Shown here piece by piece: positions 38,501-47,230 of a stretch of 64,000 bases of DNA. The notes beneath the pieces are model-generated. The model did not search any database, was not told where the DNA came from, and worked only from the letters and a program-made list of their open reading frames with translations. The stretch is taken from NCBI GenBank assembly GCA_040360365.1, contig CP136412.1, one strand, 5' to 3'. Positions within the stretch are counted from its first letter, which is position 1. Each line of letters starts with the position of its first letter. Position numbers and translations under genes: made by a program. Source of the DNA: Arcanobacterium_A hippocoleae_A. GTDB taxonomy: Bacteria > Actinomycetota > Actinomycetes > Actinomycetales > Actinomycetaceae.

Positions 38501-40370
38501 TGTCTTTTAACGCTTTTCCATCTTTACCTTTCCATTCTTTATCCACAGTAATAACTGTTATTGAAGAATTGTCAAAGGCCCGGCTATAGACATTCCCGCC
38601 CTCATGCTTCCACGAATTATCTTTCGGGAAAATCTCATAGGTATTACCAGCTAAAGTAATATACTTTCCAGCCTTTTTACCATTTTCATTAACTTCATAC
38701 ACATTATATGACTCAAGCTCGCTCTTCTTGATGTTGTCCCAAGTAAGTTCATGCTGATCTGCGGTTAATGTCTTAACTGTACTTTCTACAAGTTGCCCAT
38801 TTTTCAACAAACCAAACTTAGTTACAGGATGACCTGCTTTTTCTTGCCCATCCCAAGTCTTCTTCACCTTGAGAGTGACAGTTTCTGCTGCAACTTTCTT
38901 TTTATTAGTAACTGAAACCTTGCTACCGCTAAAGTTGACACCATCAATGGATTTTCCTGTTTGGGCCACTCCTGATCATTGATCGTAAACTCAATGTCAC
39001 TATCAACTTTCACATACCCATCCGGCGCCGAAAGCTCCCGCAAAATATATTCGCCTGCTTCCAGCTTCAAATTAATATCTTTTGTTCCGGTAAGAAATTC
39101 CTTAACCGGATTTACCGGATCAGCTTTCTTATATAATGCAAAATCAGCTTCCGGCAAGTATTGGCCCTTTTCGTCCTGCTTCTTAAGAGTAAGATCATAT
39201 TCCGGCTTCTGTTTTTCGTCGTATACAATAAGCGTGTCTTCGGTCAATTGATCCGCATCAGCAAATTGTGCCTTTGTCGGAAGCTTTTGTTTCTCCCAAC
39301 TCCCGTCTTTTTGCTTAATTAGAATCCACTTTCCCCGTTAAGCTTATCTTCACCAGCGACGGTAAATACAATGGGATCCGTCTTTTTATATCCGTTTGGA
39401 GCTTCAGATTCTACAAGAGTAAACACATCCCCAAATCTCTTACCATATTTCCCGAGATCAAACATTGCACCCGCAAATGCCAAAGGAGTCTCCGGATACA
39501 TAGATAAATCTACAGACAAAGGAGATCCGCTTATTCCTTCACCGGCAAAAATTTTCAGCTCAGCGCCAGTCAAAGCATTCGGCTCAATTTTTCCGTTTTC
39601 CACTCCGACCTTGGTAATGTAAATCGGATCTTCTCGACCGAATTGGTCTTTCGGCGGTTCAGGAGCTGGATGATTTACTTTCGTTACCAAGATATTTTGG
39701 TACTGGTTCCCGGACTCTTTTGCGGTTTGCGTAGTGGTAAATAAGTCCATACCGAATTCGTTGCCAGGCTGTTGCAGAGTATTTTCGATTAGCTTTTTAT
39801 AAACGGCAACTTTAAGCTCATTAGCCTTTTTCGCATCCTGATCGGCTAATGCAAATTCTTTCTCATAATAATCTTCCGGATTAAACTGATCGGTGTAGTG
39901 CCACACTACCCACTGGGTGACTTCCCGGAAAAAACCATCTTTTTGGACGTCTTTTACAAAGTCTTTTCCATCAAACTGATTTGAAAGTTTACTTGCATCA
40001 TTCGGATACCCGTGATACAAGACTCTCCTTAAATCTTTAATAAGCTGATCTTGCTTCGCTTTATCATCAATCGGCTTAGACAAAGATTTTCCGTACTCGG
40101 CAGCAGTCCCCTGAGTTTTCTCATAGTAAATCGTGTCATCAACTTTTCTTGCCGGCGCTTCCCGCTTTTTGTTATAACAATAAGCAATATACCGTTCTTT
40201 AGTGCCTTCTTGGCCGAGATAGAACGCAGCAGAATAGCTCCCTGCCACTCTGACCACCCTAAATACTTTTCACCAGCACCATACGCCGCATTTGCCCCGA
40301 AAGAAACCGTCGAAAGCATTGTGAAAACGGCTAAAACCAATACCAGCGGCTTCTTTAATTTCTCTTTCAC
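35504..40370 (-). CDS. Giant thioester-domain, Cna_B-repeat surface adhesin, five frameshifts
   Basis: About 1620 residues if five missing bases are restored (near 40258, 39333-39336, 38970, 37757-37760 and 37036). From the N-terminus: a signal peptide (MKEKLKKPLVLVLAVFTM...); a thioester domain with the Cys of AYCYNKKREAP and the Gln of EVTQWVVWHYTD, the residue pair that forms an internal thioester in Gram-positive adhesins; and a SpaA-like domain. Repeated ~323-residue modules of Cna_B/SpaA domains follow (VKKTWDG..., TVDKEWKGKDG..., FAVTFKKLDEAGKALADAKF). Then come two identical 104-residue repeats and a sorting signal ELSQTGSG, a hydrophobic span and LKRRK. Predicted cell-wall-anchored, covalently host-binding. 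No sortase gene is nearby. Confidence 0.9.
35671..36294. repeat. Two perfect 312-bp tandem copies in the adhesin gene
   Basis: The unit starting CAGCCAAAGCATCAACC at 35671 recurs at 35983 with period 312 (104 codons), and I see no difference over about 300 bases. Each encodes one Cna_B-like domain starting VKVSKRALAVDGVELAG and ending SDAPIVMVDALA. Identity at synonymous sites implies a very recent duplication or gene conversion. Its codon choice is unlike the rest of the gene; the opposite strand is open through both copies. Confidence 0.93.
37065..39250. repeat. Long near-identical module repeats (about 970 bp) in the adhesin gene
   Basis: A block of about 220 bases encoding FAVTFKKLDEAGKALADAKF through GYVKVAEDI is almost identical at 37065-37290 and 38033-38255. 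Its last part is again very similar at 39003-39130. The spacing is about 968-970 bases, that is 323 codons plus the frame errors. Adjacent VTLKVKKTWDG blocks repeat in step. Such repeats can recombine and also cause assembly collapse. Confidence 0.85.
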
Positions 40371-40703
40371 GTCTACTATCCTTTAGTACATTTCTCATCA
40401 CGAACGAAAGTCACCGAGCGAATCACTTCCAGCGCCAACGCCTTTGCCGACGCATAATTCGGCACCATCAGTACACTCAGTTTCTTTAGTTATGCCGGAA
40501 AATCGCCTTTAGAAACAGCTACGCCCCTAATATCCCCCAGCAGTATAAGAGATAATGATAATCAGAAAAATTTAGCAACTCAATAAAAATAGCAATATCA
40601 CTTAAATTGCGAATCAAAACATTCCGAAAATATTAGCTTCCAAATATTGAACAAAAAGCCTTAAGCCCTGTAAAATACGAGCAATTCATGCAAAAATATA
40701 TCT
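40371..40703. promoter_or_regulatory. Divergent region between adhesin and ROK kinase
   Basis: No gene in 333 bases. It must hold the promoters of both neighbours. GATAATGATAATC at 40551-40563 matches the first two-thirds of a classical Fur/Zur-family box, and the region around it is A/T-rich. Confidence 0.45.
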
Positions 40704-41660
40704 ATGGCTCTCAGTATTGGTATTGACGTTGGCGGAACAAAAATTGCCGGCGGTGTGGTAGATGAAAACGGCGAAATTCTTGAAATGGTAAAGATTCCAA
40801 CACCGGCTCAAGATTCGCAAGCATCAATTGATGCAGCAATCAAAATCATAAATGACCTGAAAACTCGTTATCACGTCACAGCCGTCGGCATCGGCGCTCC
40901 CGGCTTTATTAATAGCGACCGTTCCGAAGTCATTTTTGCCCCGAATGTAAACTGGCGCAACGAACCAGTAGCTGCAAAAGTTGCTGAAAAGACCGGCCTT
41001 CCCGTCGTCTTGGAAAATGATGCAAACGTAGCCGCCTGGGGCGAATTCAAATTCGGAGCAGCAAAAGAGTGCAGCTCCGTCGTGATTGTAACTGTTGGCA
41101 CCGGTATTGGCGGCGGAATTATTCTCGACGGCAAACTGATCCGCGGTTCGCACGGTTTCGCAGCCGAAATCGGGCATATGAGTCTCGTTCCAGACGGACC
41201 GCTCTGCCCGTGCGGGGAATATGGCTGCTGGGAAATGTATTCATCCGGCACCGCTTTAGTCCGGCTCGCTAAGGAGCGCGCAGAAAAATCTCCGGCGACG
41301 GCAGCAAAACTCCTTGAGCTGGTAGCAGGCGATATTGATGCGATTGACGGCAAAATTATCGATCAAGCGGTTGCCGCTGGTGATAGTGCCGCATCCGATT
41401 GCTTCGCCGAAGTTGGCAAATATCTCGGGCAAGGAATGGCGAACCTCGCAGCAGCACTCGATCCGGAAATGTTTGTGATTTCTGGAGGAGTGTGTAATTC
41501 CGGCGACTTCCTCTTAAAGCCAGTCCGTGAAGCTTTCGAAACGCGCGTAACAGCCCGCAGCCTGCGCCCGCTGCCAGAAATTCACCTTGCAAAACTCGGC
41601 AATCTGGCTGGACTAATCGGAGCGGCAAATATCGCATTCGAGACGGAATACACAGCTTAA
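40704..41660 (+). CDS. glk: ROK-family glucokinase
   Basis: A 318-residue intact sugar kinase. ATP-binding GIDVGGTKIAGGVVD at the N-terminus, catalytic Asp in VVLENDANVAAWGE, VTVGTGIGGGII and the ROK zinc signature GPLCPCGEYGCWEMYSSG. It probably phosphorylates glucose, including that released by the maltodextrin enzymes at 2.9-13 kb; other hexoses cannot be excluded. Monocistronic, divergent from the adhesin. Confidence 0.92.
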   Translation: MALSIGIDVGGTKIAGGVVDENGEILEMVKIPTPAQDSQASIDAAIKIINDLKTRYHVTAVGIGAPGFINSDRSEVIFAPNVNWRNEPVAAKVAEKTGLPVVLENDANVAAWGEFKFGAAKECSSVVIVTVGTGIGGGIILDGKLIRGSHGFAAEIGHMSLVPDGPLCPCGEYGCWEMYSSGTALVRLAKERAEKSPATAAKLLELVAGDIDAIDGKIIDQAVAAGDSAASDCFAEVGKYLGQGMANLAAALDPEMFVISGGVCNSGDFLLKPVREAFETRVTARSLRPLPEIHLAKLGNLAGLIGAANIAFETEYTA

Positions 41661-42135
41661 AAGAGAATCCGCCGCTGCGCTTAATAAAGCGTGCGGACAA
41701 AATAAGCTCGGCAGGCAGAATAAGCTCAGCGCCAGTTACGTGTGCTTGCGGGGATTATGCCACCACTTACGTAACCCGCAAGCATTTCGCCACCAGTTAC
41801 GCAAATTTTGCTTTTTGGTAATCAGCTGTGAATGTTTTCAAAAAATTTAGATCTGAAAACTCGACAAACAAGACAAAAATACCTATTTTCAGTTCAGTAT
41901 TTTTCCTAAATTCTCGCACAAAAATTGCGAATTAAATTTTTCAACCGCAAAGTTCATCTGCGCACCCAAAGCACACTTGTACTTTCGAAAATTCGCAAGC
42001 CCCCACACACAAGGAAGCTGCTGCAAGGGTTCCATTACCCTGATTTTTGGGGACGCCCCACGCACACAAGGAAGCTGCACTGGCACTGACTAAACCGGCA
42101 CTTCGCTCACTAAAGATATCTAAATTACTGCAGCG
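41661..42135. other. Repeat-containing intergenic region
   Basis: No supported gene. At 41735-41800 (plus) there are copies of the dispersed GCCACCAGTTACG / TTACGTAACCCGCAAGCATTT element. At 42001-42021 and 42056-42078 there are two copies of CCCCAC(GC)ACACAAGGAAGCTGC, 34 bases apart, in a 65-codon minus-strand frame that I do not believe is a gene. Confidence 0.6.
42001..42078. repeat. Duplicated CACACAAGGAAGCTGC motif
   Basis: CCCCACACACAAGGAAGCTGC (42001-42021) and the two-base-longer CCCCACGCACACAAGGAAGCTGC (42056-42078) flank a short stretch containing GGGTTCCATTACCC, itself a small inverted repeat. Origin unknown. Confidence 0.7.
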
Positions 42136-42970
42136 CTACGCTAAGTAAAGAAAAACCGCAACAAAAATCAATAACACCGCAAAAATAAACGTCAATGTCG
42201 AGTTCTTTGCTTTCCGTGAAACCGGCCCGCCAAGCAAACCTCCAAGCATTGAAGCCGCCGCAAAAATCAAGACAATCCCCCAATCAACTGCTAAATCAGA
42301 ACCAATTCGGGAAAGCAAACCAGTAGCCGAAGTAATCACCATAATTAAAAGTGAGGTCGCCGAAGCTTCCCGCATCGGCATCCGCAACGCCAAAAGCAGC
42401 ATTGGCACCACCACAAACCCGCCGCCAACTCCAAAAATCCAGTCAACAGCCCGGTTAGCGAAGCACAAAAATCAAAACAAAAATTCGGGAAAAATCTCCA
42501 GTGCGCAATGCGCTTTCCGAATCCCTTGATTCTCTCGAATCCGCAGCACTCGCTGCGCCCGCCGAATCCGCCGCCGCTTCCGCTTCCGCTCCCCGCTCTT
42601 TCTGCAACTGCCGCACCGCCTTATGAAACATCGCCGCCGAAACACAAAGCAACAAAATCCCAAAGGAATACATCAACAAATCCGGATCAACAAGAAGATT
42701 TAAGCGCGAACCGCCCCACGCACCGAGAATCGAAAGCGTTCCAAAAACAATCCCGTCGCGAAAATGAACCCGACGGTACTGTGCAAAAAGTGAAACCAAA
42801 GCTGTTAAACCAACGATTACAAGCGAACCTGCCGCCGCCGCATGCGGGTCTTGCCCCAAAACATAGACCAAAATCGGTACCGAAAGAATCCCGCCGCCAG
42901 CACCGAGCATCCCGACGATGACACCCACAAAAAGCCCCACAGCCAGCGCAATCGCGATGTTTCCAAACAT
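42136..42970 (-). CDS. TauE/SafE (UPF0721) permease, two frameshifts
   Basis: About 278 residues with eight predicted membrane spans in two homologous halves. The first half has GMLGAGGGILSVPILVYVLG and the second GIFGVGGGFVVVPMLLLALR, the duplicated family motif. The halves are split by missing bases in the A5 runs at 42467-42471 and 42433-42437. Repair gives FVLIFCASLTGLLTGFFGVGGGF. Relatives export or import sulfite, sulfoacetate or other organic acid anions. A Glu/Ala/Ser-rich cytoplasmic linker joins the halves. Substrate unknown; a link to the nearby sulfatase cluster (sulfite or sulfate handling) is only a guess. Confidence 0.88.
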
Positions 42971-43179
42971 TTTTAACGCAACTCCTCACACCCGCCCGCG
43001 CGAAACTCCGCATCTCCATCTGCGCGGGAACAAACACAAAAACCAAATCTCAAACCCGACGGAACGCCGGATTCACACCCCAAAACCCGGCAGCACAGAA
43101 ACTACCGCACTCTCACAACACACAATAACGCAGAAACTACTGCACCCTCACAATTCGATACACCGCAAACTAAATTTCG

Positions 43180-44416
43180 TTAATCAGATTCCTGATACGG
43201 TTTCATCTTCATAATTTCACTCGCCTCACGCCCAGCTGCCACTAAACGCGCCATCCGCAGCACATCAGCGCGGATATGCCGATAAAAATCCTGATATCCG
43301 GCGCAGAGATAATTTTCCGCATTACCTTCCCGAAAACTTCCGCCAACAAAACGATCTTTCGGGCACCCTCCCCAGCAGAACCGCAATACGTCGCACGAAC
43401 GGCACTTTTCAGCTATTTGCTGCAGTTTCTTTTTCTGAAATGTCTGCATTTTTTGCCCTGCAGCAAGCTCTGCAAACCCGCTGCGATATACATTCCCAAG
43501 CTTCCACTCCGGCTCCACCCAATGATCGCAGGCATAAACATCGCCATTGAACTCCATCGCGAAATTATTTCCACAGCCGGGCGCATGAACACAAACCGAA
43601 TACGTGCCGAACACTGCCGCCAGCGCCGCATCAAAATCCTGCACAAATACCGTGCCCACATCGCATTTCACCCAAATATCAAAGATTTCACGTAAAAACT
43701 TTCCATACCGGAGCGGATTCACACTCCGCGAAGTTACCGCGTCACCATGCTGCTGATACATTAACTGTGCACCGTGCCCCCAGCCGGCTTCAGCTTTCGC
43801 TAAATCTTTCCGTTCTACACGTTCAACAATTGGAATGAACTGCAAGAATCGTGCGCCAAGCACGTCACGGAAATATTCGTACACTTCGCGGGGATGGTCT
43901 TGATTTGCCGCATGTACCGTACAGAGAATATTCGTTTCCACACCAGCGGATTGGAGAATTTCCCATCCGCGCAGTACTTGTTTGTGCGTGCCGCGGCCAG
44001 CTCGATTTACCCGATATGAATCGTGAATATTCGCCGGCCCATCCATTGAAATCCCGACCAGAAAATCATTCTCTCGAAAAAACTCAGCCCACTCAGCATT
44101 AATTAAAGTGCCATTAGTCTGAATTGCATGCGAAACCTGCTGCTCGGGACGCGCAAACTGCTTTGCATAGTCCACAGCGCAGCGAAAAAATCCAAACCGC
44201 GTAACGTTGGTTCACCGCCTTGCCAAAGCAGCGTAACCGGCCCATCAGGATGGGCTGCCAAAAATTCTTGAATATACACACGTAAAGTCGCTGTGCTCAT
44301 TTTTTGCTGCTTCGCATTGTAAAGCAGCTCTTTCGAGAGAAAAAACAATACGAACAGTCAAGATTACATGCAGCACCAGTCGGTTTTGTAACCACAGAAA
44401 GCGGAATTCGCTTCAT
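43180..44416 (-). CDS. Anaerobic sulfatase-maturating radical SAM enzyme, two frameshifts
   Basis: anSME, about 412 residues after repair. It oxidises the active-site Cys or Ser of sulfatases to formylglycine. The radical-SAM cluster motif is CNLDCSYC near residue 17; LLWQGGEPTL and QTNGTLIN follow. The SPASM auxiliary-cluster cysteines are in CVHAPGCGNN, DVYACDHWVEP and KCRSCDVLRFCWGGCPKDRF. Missing T in two runs: 44340-44345 (restores YCFFLSKELLYNAKQ) and 44185-44190 (restores LDFFRCAVDYAKQF). The ATG at 44416 overlaps the ROK regulator stop (ATGA). Its client, the Cys-type sulfatase, is 1.3 kb away. Confidence 0.93.
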
Positions 44417-45558
44417 AACCTCATCACCGTCGCGATACTCTCGTTTTTTATCTGTAAAGCCGCGACGGAAGTTTTCACCGCGCAAACCGCACCCCACGCA
44501 CAAGCAGCACCATCCATCGGGATAGAACTAATCGGCACTTCCCACTGAATCGCCGGACTAAAATTCCGGCGCATTTGCGCTTGCGTAAGCGAAACAATCT
44601 GCGGTAATTCCGCCACGACTTCACCGCCAAGATAAATATGCGACGGATGTGCCGCCATTGCAACTTGCGCACAGGCAAAACCAAGCGCAGCTGCCCCGCG
44701 ATTCAGCACATCAGCCGTCTGCGGATCTCCAGAATCTAATTTCTGCCGGAAATCAGCTAAAGATTCCACTTCCGCTCCATTGCAGAGCGCCGCATAGGAA
44801 GCCGCCAATTCAAGACATCCAATATTTCCGCAGTGACACTTCTGCGCAATACCCGGTATCGAAACATGCCCGAACTCTCCCGCAACCACTTGCGGAATAT
44901 TTTCCACCGGAGAACTCCACATAAAACAGCTGCCGACTCCGCCGGAAAGCCGCACATACATCTGCGGCGAAGCCGCTAAACTTCCCGCCGGTGAATGCAA
45001 ATGCGCCAGAGCCGCCATCGCCACAATATTGTCATACACGCATCCGCCCGACCACTCTTCACGCACCATCGCCGCAGCTTTTGCCGCATCACTATCGCGA
45101 AAAGCAGACATCGGCAAAGCTACCCCGGTACCGGCAATCGTTTTCGTATCAATCGAGTTTTCAGCTATTCCGCGCATCAGCAGTGAAAGCAACTTTCGCA
45201 GCGGCTTTTCCCAACCGCGGTATGCCAAATACTCAAAACTTGTTGCAAACAGCTGCTGACCAGCACGATTAATCAGTACCCCAGCAGCCTCATTCCGCCC
45301 AATACTCAACCCGACGATATATGCTGCACCATCAACAAGACTCAAATACTGCACCGGCCTGCCAGCGCCGCCTTCACGCGCAGAAACCTCACTCAAAACA
45401 AATCCGTCGTGAATCATCGGATCGAGAGCACGAGAAAGGACGGGGCGCGAGACACCAAGCTTTCGCGTCAGCTGTGCGCGAGTATAGCTTCTTTCACCAA
45501 GCGCCAATGCAATCAAATCTTGCAGTGTATTGCCGAATTGGTTTATTTGCGCCTGCAC
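44413..45558 (-). CDS. ROK-family transcriptional regulator (NagC/XylR type)
   Basis: About 381 residues. The winged-helix DNA-binding domain is YTRAQLTRKLGVSRPVLSRAL and a ROK sugar-kinase-like sensor follows (VGLSIGRNEAAGVLI, VVAGEFGHVSIPG, the zinc signature CHCGNIGCLELAASYAAL). The frame is open to 45654, but a GTG at 45558 lies behind GAGAGGAG and fits the family length. The frame upstream overlaps the sulfatase terminator hairpin. It lies between the sulfatase and its maturase and probably senses a sugar released from the sulfated substrate. Confidence 0.88.
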   Translation of the reverse strand: MQAQINQFGNTLQDLIALALGERSYTRAQLTRKLGVSRPVLSRALDPMIHDGFVLSEVSAREGGAGRPVQYLSLVDGAAYIVGLSIGRNEAAGVLINRAGQQLFATSFEYLAYRGWEKPLRKLLSLLMRGIAENSIDTKTIAGTGVALPMSAFRDSDAAKAAAMVREEWSGGCVYDNIVAMAALAHLHSPAGSLAASPQMYVRLSGGVGSCFMWSSPVENIPQVVAGEFGHVSIPGIAQKCHCGNIGCLELAASYAALCNGAEVESLADFRQKLDSGDPQTADVLNRGAAALGFACAQVAMAAHPSHIYLGGEVVAELPQIVSLTQAQMRRNFSPAIQWEVPISSIPMDGAACAWGAVCAVKTSVAALQIKNESIATVMRL

Positions 45559-45630
45559 CGCCGCCCAATCTCCTCTCGAAGTTTCTTCACATCTACGAAA
45601 CTCTTTATTATTTCTGAAACAAAGAACTCC

Positions 45631-45672
45631 AATCAAGAGCTGTGACATCTTCAAATATCACAGCTCTTGATT
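45631..45672 (-). terminator. Strong hairpin after the sulfatase gene
   Basis: AATCAAGAGCTGTGA (45631-45645) and TCACAGCTCTTGATT (45658-45672) form a perfect 15-bp stem with a 12-base loop, overlapping the sulfatase stop codon. It separates the sulfatase from the downstream ROK-anSME pair. Confidence 0.85.
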
Positions 45673-47212
45673 AAGAACCGAGAACTTCGTCAAGATCAGA
45701 ACGCGCGGTATTCACCAACGGGACATCAAAATCCGTCATTGCCGCCATCCACTTTGCAAATGAATGGTCGCCGCGCGCACGCAGCTGCTTGTAAAGATTC
45801 GTTGCCAGCTCGCTGCGAATCTCACGATAAGCCGGAGCTTCATAAACGTTATTCATCTCCGCCTTGTCATACCGCAAATCGTAAAGTTCATTAATTGATT
45901 CCGGAGAAACAACAAGCTTAAATTCACGGGTGCGCAGCATCCGCTGCTGCAGCGGGAAGTGATGGCCATGGAATTCACAGACAATATCCTCACGCCAACC
46001 CGGCACTGTCTCGCCGCGGGTCAGATCCACAATCGACCGTCCATCTTCAACCAAAGCCGGATCAAGCCCCGCAATATCGAGCACGGTTGCCGGCAAATCA
46101 ATTAGCGAAACGAACGCATCTGATTGGCCGACGGCTGAAACACCTGGAATATGCGCAATAAACGGCACGTTATAGATATCGTCATACATTGCCGGGCCTT
46201 TATCGTTCATCCGATGCGATCCAGTAAATTCACCGTGATCGGCACAGAAGAACACTGCCGTATCGTCAAGGATTCCAAGTTCACGCGCCACATCCATGAT
46301 TCGCCCAATCTCGTAATCAATCATTGCCACGTAGCCCCAATAGACTGCAATCAGCTTTTTCCACTGCTCATTCGTAAACGACGATGTCGACCAATAAGTA
46401 GCATAATTTTGCTGAATCTGCGGTTTCCCAATCAGCGTATCGCCAAAGTTTTCCGGAAGCGTTACAGAATCAGGATCAATCAAATCGAACCATTCATCCG
46501 GCAAGAAATACGGCAGGTGCGGTCCATAGAAATGAACATCAAGCGAGAACGGTTTGCCGTCGTTTTTCCATTCACTGGCATATTTCCGCATCCGCGCAAT
46601 TGCCGTATCTGCGATAAAACGTTCAAACGTAGCTTCTTCCGGCTGGTCAAGACGAGCGGCAATAATATGCCCGTCGCGATTCCCCGGCAATTTTCCGCGC
46701 CAGAAATCGTGAGCTTTCACCGGCGGCAAACCATTTTCCTCCAGCCACGCCACATAGCGTTCATTCGCTACCGGATTCTCTGCACCCCAGAAAGAGTCAT
46801 CATCCATCCCGAACTTATCCGGCAGATTATGCCCGCAATGATACTTGCCGACGATCCCCACGTTATAACCGTGATCGCGCAGCTCTTGCGTATAGGTCCA
46901 CGAATCTAACGGAATGTCGGTATTGTATGCGATATTCCATTCTGGATTTGCCAAAACTTGATGCTTCCGCGGAAGTTTCCCGGTAAGCAGCGAAGCGCGG
47001 GCCGGAGTACAGATTGCCGTCGGAGTGAAAGCTTGCGTGAAAGCAAAGCCGTTGTTTCCAAAATTATCAAGCACAGGTGTTTGTGCGTGCGGATTTCCGA
47101 GGCAGCCAATCGTATCCACCCGATGCTGATCCGTCATAATTACCAGCACGTTCCGGACATTATCTGGAATATCGCGCTGCAAAGGTGTTTTCATACCAGT
47201 TTGCGATGTCAT
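45671..47212 (-). CDS. Cys-type sulfatase (arylsulfatase family)
   Basis: A 513-residue intact sulfatase. The metal-binding start is VLVIMTDQHRVDTIGCLGNP. The active-site signature C-x-P-x-R appears in TPTAICTPARASLLTGKLP, with Cys to be converted to formylglycine by the anSME encoded nearby. Later GIVGKYHCG and FFCADHGEFTGSH supply catalytic Lys/His and Asp/His. It has no signal peptide, so it is cytoplasmic and would act on an imported sulfated sugar. It follows the sugar-porter MFS gene by 18 bases on the same strand. Confidence 0.94.
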   Translation of the reverse strand: MTSQTGMKTPLQRDIPDNVRNVLVIMTDQHRVDTIGCLGNPHAQTPVLDNFGNNGFAFTQAFTPTAICTPARASLLTGKLPRKHQVLANPEWNIAYNTDIPLDSWTYTQELRDHGYNVGIVGKYHCGHNLPDKFGMDDDSFWGAENPVANERYVAWLEENGLPPVKAHDFWRGKLPGNRDGHIIAARLDQPEEATFERFIADTAIARMRKYASEWKNDGKPFSLDVHFYGPHLPYFLPDEWFDLIDPDSVTLPENFGDTLIGKPQIQQNYATYWSTSSFTNEQWKKLIAVYWGYVAMIDYEIGRIMDVARELGILDDTAVFFCADHGEFTGSHRMNDKGPAMYDDIYNVPFIAHIPGVSAVGQSDAFVSLIDLPATVLDIAGLDPALVEDGRSIVDLTRGETVPGWREDIVCEFHGHHFPLQQRMLRTREFKLVVSPESINELYDLRYDKAEMNNVYEAPAYREIRSELATNLYKQLRARGDHSFAKWMAAMTDFDVPLVNTARSDLDEVLGS

Positions 47213-47230
47213 TTCTTCATTCCGTTTCGT

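Noticed and set aside
42001..42078. Two direct repeats resembling a minimal CRISPR
   Set aside because: Only two copies of unequal length, no third repeat, no cas genes in the window.
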